64,000 nt of DNA from Marinomonas foliarum (GCF_003337275.1 NZ_QPJQ01000002.1:124001-188000), one strand, 5' to 3'; numbered from the stretch's first letter, positions 34,636 through 45,920 are shown. The notes: generated from the letters alone by a model not told the origin. Program-made: numbers and translations.

Positions 34636-36924
34636 CTAATAGAGAAGAACCGAGAATTCGACTTGGTCTCTTGAGCCCGCTTGGTCTATTAACGTTAGTT
34701 GATAGTTGCCGGATTTTAGGTCTTTTAATGTGGCTTTTCTTTGCTGCTCTGGTAACAGAACGCCGTTTAAAAACCAGTAGAAAGGCGCTTCGCCTCCTTC
34801 GGCTGAAATGCGGATATTGCGATTTTGTTGCTTAGGTAGCTGGAACGCATCTTGATCTGTGAGTCCATGGATACGGACTGCTGATTGGCGAATGATATTG
34901 CCTGTTGTTTCACATCTAGGGTCCCAGCTAGGTATCCGAGAAGATCGGTGTTGTTCTGGTGTTAGCCAGTTATCTAGCGGTGCAGGCCAAACGGTGACCT
35001 TTTGGCGTTTGGCTTCGATCTGACAGCTGATATTGACCCGTAACTTGGAATCATTCGCTTGCCAGAATTGAAATTCTGCTTGGTTGAATGGCTGCTGTAG
35101 CGACGCAGTGTTGTACCAAGTCTTAGGAATGGTGCCATCGAGGATATAAGCGCTGTGGCTTTCCTCGCAATCCTTTTTAACCATGTCACCTTGTGGCCAG
35201 CATATGTCTACTTTGGACACGCTGTCGGGCATTTGTGGGGCTGGGCGCTGATCGTTTAGCCGTTGATAAATATTGTTTAATAATGGCACTGCGGTAACTT
35301 GGCCATAATGGCCGGGCATGGGAACACCATCGGGTCTGCCAATCCAAACGCCTAATGTGTAATGCTGGCTCACGCCAATCGCCCAGGCATCGCGGAATCC
35401 ATAGCTTGTGCCGGTCTTCACCGCTAAGCCAGAAACAGAATCTGGATTATCTAATAATATTTTTCGAATAACCCAAGCTGCGCCCTCGCTCAACAGCGGT
35501 TGCTGTGATTGTGGGTCGGTAGGACTAAAACGCAGATGTCGTGCTTGGCCTTTGTTCCCAAGGCTGGTGTAGGCATAGACAAGATCTTCTAAGTCAGAGC
35601 CAACGCCACCGAGAGCCACCGCCAGATTAGGCTTTGCCCCGATCGGAAGCTTCAACTCGATGCCTGCTTTTTGCATTTTTAAGAAAAAGTAAATGGGCTT
35701 GAGCTGTTCCAATACTTGTACCGCGGGAATATTCAGGCTTTTTTGCAAAGCATGGGTGACGGAAACTGGTCCACTGACGCCACCGTTGAAGTTGTCGGGT
35801 TGATAGTCCCCGAACTTGAGTGGCACATCCATCAATAAGCTTTCGCTATGAATTAAGCCTTCATCCAATGCTATACCGTAAATAAAGGGTTTAAGTGTTG
35901 AACCTGGCGAGCGAGTAGCCTGAACCATATCCACGTAAGCGAAACGGCTGCTGTCATTGAAATCCGCCGATCCTGCGTAGACTTTTACCTTGCCTGTCTC
36001 GTTTTCGACAACCAAGGCTGCAGCCGAGACTTTTTGCCCAATTCCATGGACATAATTTCTCAGTAGGTTACTGATCTGGCCTTGCCATTGAGAGTGGATA
36101 AAGGTTTTGATCTGAGGTGCAGTGCTTTGTGTTACCAATCGGCGGGCGAGCAATGGCGCCGATTGGTAGTCTTGTTTGGTTATGGTGGGAATGTCTTCGA
36201 TTAATGCGTCGTTTAAGCGCTCTTTTGACCACTCTTCCAGTGTTACTAAACGGCGCATCAACTTGTTCCTAGCTTGCTGGGCGCGTTCGTTATGTCGATC
36301 TGGTCGGTAATAGCTGGGTGCTTGTGGCAAAACCGCCAAAAGAGCCGCTTGGGCGTCTGTCAGTTGTTTCACCTTATGACCAAAGTAACCCAAGGAAGCG
36401 GCTTGAATGCCTTCGTAGGTGCCACCAAAGGGCGCATGGTTGAGATAATAGGTGAGGATGTCTGCTTTGCTAAAATGCCACTCTAATTGCAGAGCACGGA
36501 CGATTTCTTTGAGTTTTCCCCATACGGTTCTGGGTTCTGGGTAACGTATGCGAGCCACTTGCATGGTCAAGGTTGAGCCGCCAGAGACGATGTCGCCTGT
36601 GCTTATCCATTGCCAAGTAGCGCGAGTGAGAGCAAACACATTGACGCCGGGGTGATAGTAAAAGTATTGATCTTCGTAAGTGATGAGCGCTTCTAGGTAG
36701 TTTGGGGAAACCTCGTCTAAGCTAACAGGAAAGCGCCACACGCCGTTGTCATCAGCAAAATTACGCAAAATCGAACCATCCTCAGCAAGAACGGTTTGGC
36801 TCAACGAGCGGGATTCCAAGTCGACTGGCACAAGCTTGTCGAATAACAAGAAAGACAAAAACAACAGCATTCCGGCGATAGGCAAACAAACCCATAACCG
36901 GAATCGACTATTCAACAGCGCCAT
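34636..36924 (-). CDS. pbpC: Penicillin-binding protein 1C
   Basis: 762 aa. One N-terminal transmembrane helix (about 10-29), GT51 glycosyltransferase domain with EDQYFYYHPGVN and GGSTLTMQ, transpeptidase domain with SxxK at Ser342 (STLK), SLN, and KTGTSYGFRDAW, then the C-terminal BiPBP_C domain (from about 680). It polymerises glycan strands in the periplasm. Its ATG overlaps the stop of the alpha-2-macroglobulin gene (TAATG), the same pair as yfhM-pbpC in E. coli. The known view is that PBP1C repairs the wall where the macroglobulin has trapped an attacking protease. Confidence 0.95.
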   Translation of the reverse strand: MALLNSRFRLWVCLPIAGMLLFLSFLLFDKLVPVDLESRSLSQTVLAEDGSILRNFADDNGVWRFPVSLDEVSPNYLEALITYEDQYFYYHPGVNVFALTRATWQWISTGDIVSGGSTLTMQVARIRYPEPRTVWGKLKEIVRALQLEWHFSKADILTYYLNHAPFGGTYEGIQAASLGYFGHKVKQLTDAQAALLAVLPQAPSYYRPDRHNERAQQARNKLMRRLVTLEEWSKERLNDALIEDIPTITKQDYQSAPLLARRLVTQSTAPQIKTFIHSQWQGQISNLLRNYVHGIGQKVSAAALVVENETGKVKVYAGSADFNDSSRFAYVDMVQATRSPGSTLKPFIYGIALDEGLIHSESLLMDVPLKFGDYQPDNFNGGVSGPVSVTHALQKSLNIPAVQVLEQLKPIYFFLKMQKAGIELKLPIGAKPNLAVALGGVGSDLEDLVYAYTSLGNKGQARHLRFSPTDPQSQQPLLSEGAAWVIRKILLDNPDSVSGLAVKTGTSYGFRDAWAIGVSQHYTLGVWIGRPDGVPMPGHYGQVTAVPLLNNIYQRLNDQRPAPQMPDSVSKVDICWPQGDMVKKDCEESHSAYILDGTIPKTWYNTASLQQPFNQAEFQFWQANDSKLRVNISCQIEAKRQKVTVWPAPLDNWLTPEQHRSSRIPSWDPRCETTGNIIRQSAVRIHGLTDQDAFQLPKQQNRNIRISAEGGEAPFYWFLNGVLLPEQQRKATLKDLKSGNYQLTLIDQAGSRDQVEFSVLLY

Positions 36925-39900
36925 TAACGAGGCTGTATTTCCAAGGTCGTAATCGACGTACCAATGGCACGGTAATTAGGACGATACATGTCTTCTACAA
37001 AGGGCGGTGCGACCTGATAAGTCCCCGGCGTGACAGCACGAACTAGGTAATAGAGCTTCTTCACAGATTTATCGGAAAGGCTCACGGAAGCCACAAAGCG
37101 ATCATCTCGATACTCTTGATACAGCAGGTTGTTTTCACGGAAGTAACGACCAAGCGGCTTTTCGTCAATCATAATGCTGTCTAGATCGACGCTGGCATTG
37201 CTGAGGTTTTGGTTCTCTAATTCCAAGCCTGCTGGCAAAAGGTCAATCACCAAGGCGTCTGGGATGCGTAAGTCATCATCCACCGTAGACACATTCAATT
37301 CCACAATGAGCAAATCCCCACTGGTTAATGTGGTTGGTGTCGTCGGTTGACCTGTTAGGTCGTAATACTGGCGGCTAATGCGCAGCCCTTCGCTGTATGG
37401 CTCTGGGGTGTTTTTAGGTGCGCCTTGGTATTGCAGGCTGACATACAGTTTTTGGTCGTCTGCGGTAATGCCTTTGAGCTTGCGCAACTGGTCGGCATCA
37501 AATACAGAGTTGAATGCCTGTTCTTTTACTAGCGACTGTTCACCAGAAGGTAATTGGATGTTCGCACGCCATTCACTGTTGTTATTGGCGTACTGGCGAG
37601 CCACTTTTAATAAAGCGATGCGCTCTTGAGTGCTGAACCAGCGTTTGCTTTGTAGGCTCTCAATCATCTTATCAACTAGATCTCCGTCATCCAGTCCAAG
37701 CTCTAAGGCAACCGCAAGACTAAGGGCTTGATCGCGCACAATAGAGCCGTAATCACGATAATAAGCATACTGTTTGCGGTCAATCTTTAGAGCCAGTTCA
37801 AGTGCTGTTTGGGCTCTTGAAGTGTCATTTAATTGATGTAATGCACCTGCTAAGTGCATCCAAGCAAGTCCAGATTCGTTTAGTTCTGTTGTCGATGATT
37901 GATCATAGAGTCTACGAACGAAGCTCAAGCTAATGGCATCCGCTTTGGCTAAGACAAACGCAGCATAAGCACGATAAGAGAACTGATAATAATCAGAGCT
38001 TTCGCTCCACATATCGCTTTCAGGGTTATTGTTGACAAAGAAGGTCAATCTTTCGATGGCGCGTTTTAGCATATCATCATCAATGACAACGCCTTGTTTA
38101 CGCGCATCGACTAAAAACTCTGTAGCATAAACGGTGCCCCAGCGAGATTCCCAACTGCTCGAATCCCAGTAGCCAAAGCCGCCATTGCTCAATTGCTTTG
38201 ACTTAAGTTTTTCGATTCCGTCCTGGATTTGCTTTAGACGGAAGGCTTCGCTAAAGGGTTGGTTAAATTCTTGTTCAATACTGTCATGCAAATCGAGCTG
38301 ATTGACCATGTCTTCATTTAACAACAGCCAAGGGTAAGTCGAGCTGGTGGTTTGTTCTACGCAGCCATAAGGGTACTGTAACAAGTTTTCAAATTGGCTT
38401 CTAAAGTTGATCGCAGGGCGATTAGAAATCGTTAACATCGCTTGAACACTGCTGTCTCGCAATGAGCTGATATCAAAGCTCGGCTTCCACTGTTCGTCTG
38501 GCTCAAGCGTCGCACGTAATTGGTTCGTTGCCCAAGGATAAGGGCTTCGCACACCAAGTCGCCACGTTCGCGTGATATTGATGTCGTCGCCATTGGTGGC
38601 ATTAAGTGTAATGACACCTTGGCCTTCCATGTCCGAGCCTTTGATAGGAATGGAAAGCACGGTTTTTTCTTTATCGGCAAGCTCTAGGTTCTGCTGCAAA
38701 CCTTCGCTAATGATGGCGCCATTTACTTCTACACTGACATCAAATGTCTGCTTGGCATCGGAAAGGTTATGCAGGTCAATGCTGATTTGGCTCTTATCAC
38801 CCATCGCAAGGAAACGCGGCATGGCAATTTGCGAGACAAGCTTGTCAGCGACAATCATTTCGTTGTGAGCGCTGCCGTAACTGTGATCACCATAGACCAC
38901 GACCATCCATTCCAATTTGCCATTGAAATTAGGCAGATCAAAACTGACATCGGCTTCGCCATTGACGAGAGCAACCGGCTCACTCAGGAAGGAGATAATT
39001 TGCACATCAGATTTTGGCTTTTTACCGCCGCGGCTGAGTTCTGCATCAGATTCATTAAAGGCATCGCCACCAAATTTCTGGCGGATCATGTCATAACCTA
39101 GGTTATTTATGATCTTGCCATAGATATCGAAATACGCCGATTCAAAACGACGCGGAGCATAAAAATACTGCTCAGGTTGAGGTGGTTTATAGCGCGTAAT
39201 ATTCAGCACGCCTTTATCAACAAGAGCGACCGTTGCATAAAGCGGTTGATTCCCAAGTACTGATACATTCGCTACCTTAATATGCGCGCTAACTACTTTG
39301 TTTGGCTGAACTTTTTCTTCGGTGGTCAGCTCTACGTCGGCAATGGCATCTGGGCGAATGATGGGTAAATGCACAATTCCTAAGGCGCGTTTTGGTGCGA
39401 CTTCGGTGACTTGGTCCGCTGGCGTTAACACCATCGCTGTGACGTATAAGTCGTGTCGATTCCAATTCTGTTGTACATCGAAACTAACTTCATTTGTGCC
39501 TTTTTCGATGTTCTTATGCAGGCTGTATTGAACGCCATTAGTGGGTTCCACATTAATAATGCCATCACCAGCAACAGGACTGGTTAAACGCAATGTTGCT
39601 TTATCGCCTGGCTCGTAGTGATCTTTATCCAACGACATTTGCAACATGTCGGGTTTTAAATTGCTGCTGCTTTGGTTATCCCAACTCCACTCCGTTTCAA
39701 ACTCAAAGGTGCTTTTGGCTCCCGTTTCAGAGGTGACTTCCAAAATATACGTGCCCCATTGCACAGGGAAATCGACGGTGACGGCGTCGTCTTTGACGGC
39801 AATATTTTCATTACCAACCGTATAAATATGGCTTTGATAATTCCAGTACCAGCCTCGGGATTCGTTGTATTCCCAGAAGTACTCTCGGTAATTTCGAGAC

Positions 39901-41786
39901 AGGCGAACACTGAGTTTGTCAGCAACCGGTTCCCCTTCTTGATCGACACTCAATAACTTAAATTGCAGCGTTTCATTGGATGCAGGTCGACCTTTAAATA
40001 ATGGCTGGATACCAACCAACTTTTCGAAGTCTGGTAACTGTATGACGCTCTGATTCCGAGTTACGGGGCGACCGCCACTTTCGTAAACGCTGGCGCTAAC
40101 AAGGTAGCGCAATGGCACTGGCGTGCTGGCCCAATTATCGGGGATGGAAATCATCCCTTTGCCATCTTTATCCAGTTTGATTGCGTCGGTTTTCAGCGTG
40201 CGGCCGTTGATTTTTTCGTTGGCATTGCCGAAGTAATAATCCTTTAGCGAAGGAAACGGTGTCGTCGAAGGTGTGACAGTGATAACCGCATCGGCATCAT
40301 TGCCAGCAGCAGGCGCACCATAAAGGTAATCACCTTGGATAGGAACATAAAATTTGCTATTGGTGGGAGCATAGCGAGTTTGATTAGGAACATCATCGTA
40401 AAAGGACAGCGTCAGGGTTTCCGGTAAAAAATCTTCTACCTGAAACCAGTAAGTATCCACATAATCGTCATTAATGCTGACTTCAAGACGCCATTTTCCT
40501 GTTGGCGCGTTGTCGCCTAATTGGAAACCAGTTTGATAAAGATTGGTGCTGTCGGGCTGCCAAGTGAACTGTTTTTTGCGTTCGCCACGAGCATCGTAAA
40601 GTCGAGCTTGCAGTGGTAGATTCGCCACTTTTTGGCCGTCAAAATCTCGCAGTAATAAATTAATCGAAACGTTTTCGCCAGGGCGATAAAGGTCTCGCGG
40701 GCCGTACATAAACATCTGGTAAGGGCGATGTAAGCTTGGCACATTTGGGTAGGCGGATAAGTCTAATTCATCACGGTCTAATTTTAAGAAGGTAATGCTG
40801 TCGCCATGACGAGCAACCACGGATTGTGGCAAGTCGTTGGTCGATAATTGGTAGCTGCCGTCTTGTCCACTTGTGGCGGCTTGATCGTGGGCCGCTTGTT
40901 TATCTGTTTTCGGCCACAAAAACCGTAGATTAACATTAGCCATTGGTTTTGCCGTGGCAATGGAGTGACTGTAAACCACCAAAGAGTCTTTGTATTTTCT
41001 GGCGTGTAAGCCGATGTCTGTGATGGTGAAAACTGCCGTGTCGTAGGCGTAGTCATAATCACCTGGCTTGCGGATAACGGCCACATAAATGCCCGGAGCA
41101 TTCTTTTCTAAGACGGGATCTAAATTTAAATTGTAGGTCTTACGTTGATTGGCTTTGGCATCATTTTCATAGCGTGCAGAATGCACCAAATCGGCGTATT
41201 GCTTTAGTCGTGTAAGGCTGTAGTAATCGTTCATTCCTTGCAATGATGTTTCATCAAGAAAACGGTCTAAAGCGTCATCACGAACCCGAAAGACATCTAA
41301 GTCCACCGACTTCTGATTGATAACAGTGACTGGAATGCCATTTTGAATATTACCGACAAGAAAGCTGCCTTTACCGGAAAAATTGGCGCCGGGAACGATT
41401 GCGCGGGTTTTAACGGTTCGTTCAAAGCTATGAAGGTTACCTTTACTGTCTTTCTCGGTCAGCACTTTTCCCGTAAGCGATTTTGGTTTGGTGTCGACTT
41501 TTATGGTGTATTCGGTGCTGGGTTCAACAAATGGCAGTACCCATTGGCGACCATTATTTTGCGGTATCCAGATATTGCCAGTGGTGGGATTGGGTGTCAC
41601 AGAAATTGATTTGCTTAGGTCGCTTTGAGGGTCAATGGCTTCGGTAAAACGAATCACCAAGGCGGGAGCCTTGTCTTGAGTAGTTTCGCTGACATCAGAA
41701 ATATAAAAATCCGCCGCGTGGAGCGTGCTGGAAAGCAGCAACAAACTCATCCAAATGAGGTGGAGACCGGATAGAACTGACCGCAT
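36924..41786 (-). CDS. yfhM: Bacterial alpha-2-macroglobulin
   Basis: 1620 aa from the ATG at 41786, which has AAGGGA at good spacing; a TTG start 10 codons upstream is possible. Signal peptide (LIWMSLLLLSSTLHA), MG domains over the first 900 residues, bait region around 830-960, and the thioester-containing TED domain with the intact motif CVEQ (Cys1142), so it can trap proteases covalently. A C-terminal MG10 domain ends the chain. E. coli YfhM is a lipoprotein held at the inner membrane; here I see no lipobox Cys after the signal, so the protein may be soluble in the periplasm. Transcribed with pbpC by a one-base overlap. Confidence 0.93.
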   Translation of the reverse strand: MRSVLSGLHLIWMSLLLLSSTLHAADFYISDVSETTQDKAPALVIRFTEAIDPQSDLSKSISVTPNPTTGNIWIPQNNGRQWVLPFVEPSTEYTIKVDTKPKSLTGKVLTEKDSKGNLHSFERTVKTRAIVPGANFSGKGSFLVGNIQNGIPVTVINQKSVDLDVFRVRDDALDRFLDETSLQGMNDYYSLTRLKQYADLVHSARYENDAKANQRKTYNLNLDPVLEKNAPGIYVAVIRKPGDYDYAYDTAVFTITDIGLHARKYKDSLVVYSHSIATAKPMANVNLRFLWPKTDKQAAHDQAATSGQDGSYQLSTNDLPQSVVARHGDSITFLKLDRDELDLSAYPNVPSLHRPYQMFMYGPRDLYRPGENVSINLLLRDFDGQKVANLPLQARLYDARGERKKQFTWQPDSTNLYQTGFQLGDNAPTGKWRLEVSINDDYVDTYWFQVEDFLPETLTLSFYDDVPNQTRYAPTNSKFYVPIQGDYLYGAPAAGNDADAVITVTPSTTPFPSLKDYYFGNANEKINGRTLKTDAIKLDKDGKGMISIPDNWASTPVPLRYLVSASVYESGGRPVTRNQSVIQLPDFEKLVGIQPLFKGRPASNETLQFKLLSVDQEGEPVADKLSVRLSRNYREYFWEYNESRGWYWNYQSHIYTVGNENIAVKDDAVTVDFPVQWGTYILEVTSETGAKSTFEFETEWSWDNQSSSNLKPDMLQMSLDKDHYEPGDKATLRLTSPVAGDGIINVEPTNGVQYSLHKNIEKGTNEVSFDVQQNWNRHDLYVTAMVLTPADQVTEVAPKRALGIVHLPIIRPDAIADVELTTEEKVQPNKVVSAHIKVANVSVLGNQPLYATVALVDKGVLNITRYKPPQPEQYFYAPRRFESAYFDIYGKIINNLGYDMIRQKFGGDAFNESDAELSRGGKKPKSDVQIISFLSEPVALVNGEADVSFDLPNFNGKLEWMVVVYGDHSYGSAHNEMIVADKLVSQIAMPRFLAMGDKSQISIDLHNLSDAKQTFDVSVEVNGAIISEGLQQNLELADKEKTVLSIPIKGSDMEGQGVITLNATNGDDINITRTWRLGVRSPYPWATNQLRATLEPDEQWKPSFDISSLRDSSVQAMLTISNRPAINFRSQFENLLQYPYGCVEQTTSSTYPWLLLNEDMVNQLDLHDSIEQEFNQPFSEAFRLKQIQDGIEKLKSKQLSNGGFGYWDSSSWESRWGTVYATEFLVDARKQGVVIDDDMLKRAIERLTFFVNNNPESDMWSESSDYYQFSYRAYAAFVLAKADAISLSFVRRLYDQSSTTELNESGLAWMHLAGALHQLNDTSRAQTALELALKIDRKQYAYYRDYGSIVRDQALSLAVALELGLDDGDLVDKMIESLQSKRWFSTQERIALLKVARQYANNNSEWRANIQLPSGEQSLVKEQAFNSVFDADQLRKLKGITADDQKLYVSLQYQGAPKNTPEPYSEGLRISRQYYDLTGQPTTPTTLTSGDLLIVELNVSTVDDDLRIPDALVIDLLPAGLELENQNLSNASVDLDSIMIDEKPLGRYFRENNLLYQEYRDDRFVASVSLSDKSVKKLYYLVRAVTPGTYQVAPPFVEDMYRPNYRAIGTSITTLEIQPR

Positions 41787-41890
41787 GACAAGCATCCCTT
41801 TTGCGTTTATAGGCAATGGATTCTATAAGCTCATACAGTGGGTTACAAGGTGAATAGGTGATGGTCCATAGAGTAAGGAGAGCACTTAAT

Positions 41891-41913
41891 AAAAAAACGC
41901 CCTTGCGGGCGTT
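41891..41913 (-). terminator. Terminator of the dpp operon
   Basis: On the minus strand AACGCCC-GCAA-GGGCGTT is followed by seven T, about 40 bases after the dppF stop. Confidence 0.9.
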
Positions 41914-41950
41914 AATATAGACAAAACTGAAAGAGAGGGCTGTTAGCAGC

Positions 41951-42979
41951 TTACGCCGCACCCACCGCAATGGCCTCAATACGGTTTTCTTCCACAGCAT
42001 GACAAGCAATCATGTGGCCTTGTTCTTGCTCCGCTTGATCGTCTAATCGCAGCAATGGCGTTTCGGTTTTACAGCGGTCGTTGGCATAGCTGCAACGCCC
42101 GTGGAAAGCACAGCCAGAAGGTGGATTAAGCGGTGAAGGCAGTTCGCCTTGTAGCTTAATACGCACACGGCGCTTATCTGGTGAAAGCTGCGGCGTACTA
42201 GAAAGCAATGCTAAGGTATAAGGGTGTTTAGGGTTTTCGAACAGCTGTTCGCGAGAGCCTTGTTCCACCACTTTACCCAAGTACATCACCATGACGTCGT
42301 CAGCGATGTGCTCGACCACGGACAAATCGTGGGAGATGAACACATAGCTCAAACCAAATTCTTCCTGCAAATCCATCATCAAGTTCAATACTTGCGCTTG
42401 AACCGATACATCCAGTGCCGACACGGGCTCGTCAGCGACGATGACATTTGGGTCGAGCATCAAGCCACGAGCAATGGCGATACGCTGACGCTGTCCACCA
42501 GAAAACATGTGCGGATAACGGTCGTAATGTTCGGTTTTTAAGCCGACTTTCGCCATGATCGTGAGAGCTTTTTCTTTGCGCTCTGTTTTGGAAAGCTTGG
42601 TATTAATCACCAAAGGTTCTTCCAAAATAGCGCCGATTTTCTTACGCGGGTTTAATGAACCATATGGGTTCTGGAAAATGATTTGGATCTTCTGGCGCAG
42701 CTTCGCTTGAGCATCTGCGCTCAAGGTAAGTAAGTCTTCACCAAGGTGCGCTAGCTTGCCGCTGGTCGGTGTTTCAATCATGGTCAGCATGCGGCCAAGA
42801 GTGGATTTACCACAACCAGATTCGCCTACTACCGCCAAGGTTTTGCCTTTTTCAAGATTGAAGCTAATACCATCAACGGCTTTCACTACCGCGTCAGGCT
42901 TAAACAGACCTTGTTTGACGTGGTAATGCTGTTTTAAATCTTCGGCTTTCAAAATTAACTTGCTATCGGATTGGTTCAT
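41951..42979 (-). CDS. dppF: Dipeptide ABC transporter ATPase DppF
   Basis: 342 aa from the ATG at 42979, which overlaps the dppD stop as ATGA and has AAGGGAGACC upstream; a longer frame to 43018 overlaps dppD. ABC ATPase with Walker [10 protein letters not shown], signature FSGGQRQR, Walker B VIVADEP and switch His in ISHDLS. The C-terminal oligopeptide extension (from about 265) contains the Cys cluster CAFHGRC..A..RC that may hold a 4Fe-4S cluster, known in DppD/DppF. Pairs with DppD. Confidence 0.95.
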   Translation of the reverse strand: MNQSDSKLILKAEDLKQHYHVKQGLFKPDAVVKAVDGISFNLEKGKTLAVVGESGCGKSTLGRMLTMIETPTSGKLAHLGEDLLTLSADAQAKLRQKIQIIFQNPYGSLNPRKKIGAILEEPLVINTKLSKTERKEKALTIMAKVGLKTEHYDRYPHMFSGGQRQRIAIARGLMLDPNVIVADEPVSALDVSVQAQVLNLMMDLQEEFGLSYVFISHDLSVVEHIADDVMVMYLGKVVEQGSREQLFENPKHPYTLALLSSTPQLSPDKRRVRIKLQGELPSPLNPPSGCAFHGRCSYANDRCKTETPLLRLDDQAEQEQGHMIACHAVEENRIEAIAVGAA

Positions 42980-43944
42980 GCGGCTGGTCTCCCTTCGCGG
43001 TCCAATGGCGTATGGCATTTCACTTGGCGATCAAGGTCGCCTTGGTTCGCAGGTTCAACCTTGCGACAATGGTCCGTCGCATAAGGACAGCGTGGGCTAA
43101 GCAAGCAACCCAATGGGCGATCATATTGACCTGGAACCACTCCTGGTAACGCTTCAAGGCGTGCTTTGCCAGAGGCAGACTCTGGTAAAGAAGCCAGTAA
43201 GGCTTGCGTGTACGGGTGTTTCGGTGTGCTGAACACTTCCGACGCTGGGCCAGATTCAACGATTTGACCCGCGTACATGACGATAACGCGATGAGCCACT
43301 TCGGCCACAAGAGCCAAATCGTGAGTGATCAACACCAAGCCCATTTGCTTCTTGCGTTGTAGCTCGATCAATAGATCTATGATCTGTGCTTGAATGGTCA
43401 CGTCTAGCGCGGTTGTCGGCTCGTCTGCGATCAATAAGCGTGGATCACATGCAATGGACATGGCAATCATCACACGCTGGCTCATGCCGCCTGACAGTTG
43501 ATGAGGGTAATTGTCCAAACGTGATTCCGGTGCCGGAATACCGACTTGTGTTAGCAACTCAATCGCACGGGTTCGCAGCTCTTTCTTACTGCCGCCTTGG
43601 TGCGTTTTTAACGCTTCCATGATCTGATAACCCACGGTGAAACATGGGTTAAGGCTGGTCATTGGATCTTGGAAGATCATCGCAATGTCTGAGCCTGTTA
43701 GCTTACGACGTTGCTTTTCTGGCATAGCTTGCAGATCTTGACCATCGAAGGTTAATTGGTCTGCGCTAACTTTACCTGGGAAGTCGATCAAGCCCATGAT
43801 GGACAATGAACTTACACTCTTACCTGAGCCAGATTCCCCAACGATGCCGAGAACTTCCCCTTCTTCGACCTTGTAACTGATGTTATCTACGGCGCGAAAA
43901 TTGCCGAAGGTAACGCTTAAATTTTCCAACTGTAACAGTGACAT
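42976..43944 (-). CDS. dppD: Dipeptide ABC transporter ATPase DppD
   Basis: 322 aa. Walker A GESGSGKS, signature [10 protein letters not shown], Walker B LLIADEP, switch His in ITHDLALV, and the C-terminal extension with [14 protein letters not shown], the Fe-S-type Cys cluster of this subfamily. Ribosome site AGAGAGG. Eleven bases after dppC. Confidence 0.95.
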   Translation of the reverse strand: MSLLQLENLSVTFGNFRAVDNISYKVEEGEVLGIVGESGSGKSVSSLSIMGLIDFPGKVSADQLTFDGQDLQAMPEKQRRKLTGSDIAMIFQDPMTSLNPCFTVGYQIMEALKTHQGGSKKELRTRAIELLTQVGIPAPESRLDNYPHQLSGGMSQRVMIAMSIACDPRLLIADEPTTALDVTIQAQIIDLLIELQRKKQMGLVLITHDLALVAEVAHRVIVMYAGQIVESGPASEVFSTPKHPYTQALLASLPESASGKARLEALPGVVPGQYDRPLGCLLSPRCPYATDHCRKVEPANQGDLDRQVKCHTPLDREGRPAA

Positions 43945-43955
43945 AACAACCTCTC

Positions 43956-44870
43956 TTACTGTTTCAACTTGGGATCAAGGGCATCACGCAAGCCATCGCC
44001 CATGAGGTTAAACGCCAGTACTGTGATCAAAATCATCAAACCGGGGAAAGTAACCACCCACCACGCGCGCTGAACAAACTGCAACGCATCGGCCAACATA
44101 GAACCCCATTCAGGAGTGGGTGGTTGTGCGCCAAGGCCAAGAAAGCCAAGGGCTGCCATATCTAGGATGGCGCTGGAGAAGCCTAACGTTGCTTGCACTA
44201 TCAATGGGGCTAAGCAGTTTGGCAAGATACAGATGAACATCAGGCGCAGTGGGCTAGCACCGATTACGCGTGAAGATGTCACATAATCTCGGGACATTTC
44301 GGCCATGGTCGCCGCACGGGTCAAACGCACATAATGCGGTAGCGAGACAATGGAAATCGCCAAGGCAGCATTCACGATGCTTGGCCCTAAGATGGCAACG
44401 ATCGCAATCGCCAACAACAAGCTTGGCATCGCCAACATGATGTCGACAATACGCATGATGGCTGTATCTATCATGCCTTTAAAGTAGCCTGCAATCAGAC
44501 CCAGCAAAATACCCATGATCAAAGACGCGGTAACCGCGACTAGGCCAACGGCAATAGAAAGACGTGAACCATAAATTAAGCGAGACAAAATATCTCGGCC
44601 TACATCGTCCGTTCCTAATACAAATGACCAGTTACCACCGTCTAGCCATGCTGGTGGCAATAACAGCGCATCGCGATATTGGTCAGAAGGGGAATGCGGC
44701 GCAACAAAGTTAGCAAAGACTGCCATAAAGCAAATAATCGCAATAACGACTAAACCGGCTACAGCGCCTTTGTTGCTGCTAAAATAGTGCCAAAACTCTT
44801 GTAATGGCGTCATTGGTACTGGCGCAGTCAATGGAATGTCTGTCGTGGACGTTTTTGTAGATGTTGTCAT
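43956..44870 (-). CDS. dppC: Dipeptide ABC transporter permease DppC
   Basis: 304 aa from the ATG at 44870, which follows GGAGG; a longer frame reaching 44912 overlaps dppB. N-terminal OppC_N helix (about 35-60), then the binding-protein-dependent permease domain with six helices in total and the EAA loop around [22 protein letters not shown] (core [11 protein letters not shown]). Starts ten bases after the dppB stop. Confidence 0.94.
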   Translation of the reverse strand: MTTSTKTSTTDIPLTAPVPMTPLQEFWHYFSSNKGAVAGLVVIAIICFMAVFANFVAPHSPSDQYRDALLLPPAWLDGGNWSFVLGTDDVGRDILSRLIYGSRLSIAVGLVAVTASLIMGILLGLIAGYFKGMIDTAIMRIVDIMLAMPSLLLAIAIVAILGPSIVNAALAISIVSLPHYVRLTRAATMAEMSRDYVTSSRVIGASPLRLMFICILPNCLAPLIVQATLGFSSAILDMAALGFLGLGAQPPTPEWGSMLADALQFVQRAWWVVTFPGLMILITVLAFNLMGDGLRDALDPKLKQ

Positions 44871-44880
44871 AAACGCCTCC

Positions 44881-45891
44881 TTATCGGCTGTGTCGAATTC
44901 GTGGGTTAACAATGCCGTAAGTGATATCCACCAAGAGATTCACGACAATGATGATACAAGCGACAATCAAAATACCGCCTTGTACAACGGGGTAATCACG
45001 GCGTCCGATAGACTCGATCAACCATTTACCAATCCCCGGCCAAGCAAACACGGTTTCGGTCAAAATGGCGCCGGATAACAAAATACCCACTTGCAGACCG
45101 ATAACGGTAATTACTGGGATCAAGGCGTTACGCAGCGCATGAATCACGATGACTCGCCAAGGTGCAATACCTTTCGCGCGAGCGGTACGAATGTAATCTT
45201 CGCTTAATACTTCCAGCATAGAAGAGCGCGTCATACGGGCAATAACCGCCATAGGGATGGTGCCGAGAACAATACTTGGCAAGATCAGGTGCGAAACCGC
45301 GGAAGAAAACGCGCCTTCTTCACCGGACAATAATGAGTCAATCAGCATGAAGCCGGTAACGTCGTCTATCCAGTACACCACGTCGATCCGTCCAGAGACG
45401 GGTGTCCAACCCAGATTAACGGAAAATACCAACATCAATAGTAGCGCCCACCAAAATATGGGCATGGAATAACCGGTGAGAGAAAACGTCATCACCGAAT
45501 GGTCTATCACGGTTCCTCGTTTTACCGCAGCAAAAATACCCGCGGGCAAACCGATTAGAATTGCAAAAATAGCCGCACAAAAAGCCAGTTCAATCGTGGC
45601 CGGGAAAAGTGTGAGGAATTCTTTCATTACCGGTTCTCTGGTAATGAGGGAGTTGCCTAGGTCTCCCTGTAAAACGCCAGTGACATAGTTGTAATACTGC
45701 ATGTACAAAGGCTGATCAAATCCTAACTGGGCACTCAACTCAGCGTGGCGCTCTGCGCTCACACCGCGTTCACCAGCCATGACTTCGATTGGATCACCGG
45801 GAATTAAGCGAATAAGGGTAAAAGTCAGCAAGGTAATCCCGAGGAAGGTCGGAATAACAAGGCTTAAGCGACGGAAAATAAATTGGAACAT
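44881..45891 (-). CDS. dppB: Dipeptide ABC transporter permease DppB
   Basis: 336 aa, six transmembrane helices. The N-terminus MFQFIFRRLSLVIPTFLGIT (1-20) and ELSAQLGFDQPLYMQY are close to E. coli DppB; the EAA loop is in DYIRTARAKGIAPWRVI. First of the membrane genes; the gap to dppA carries strong hairpins that probably set relative expression. Confidence 0.95.
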   Translation of the reverse strand: MFQFIFRRLSLVIPTFLGITLLTFTLIRLIPGDPIEVMAGERGVSAERHAELSAQLGFDQPLYMQYYNYVTGVLQGDLGNSLITREPVMKEFLTLFPATIELAFCAAIFAILIGLPAGIFAAVKRGTVIDHSVMTFSLTGYSMPIFWWALLLMLVFSVNLGWTPVSGRIDVVYWIDDVTGFMLIDSLLSGEEGAFSSAVSHLILPSIVLGTIPMAVIARMTRSSMLEVLSEDYIRTARAKGIAPWRVIVIHALRNALIPVITVIGLQVGILLSGAILTETVFAWPGIGKWLIESIGRRDYPVVQGGILIVACIIIVVNLLVDITYGIVNPRIRHSR

Positions 45892-45920
45892 AAAGGACAG
45901 GCTCTCTTGGGATGTTATGC

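Noticed and set aside
38432..39101. Open frames opposite to and inside the alpha-2-macroglobulin gene
   Set aside because: They are shadows of a long conserved gene, without ribosome sites or family likeness. The same holds for the other antisense frames in the window.
41951..43018. Start of dppF at 43018
   Set aside because: That start would overlap dppD by over 40 bases and has no ribosome site, while the ATG at 42979 has one and forms the common ATGA overlap.
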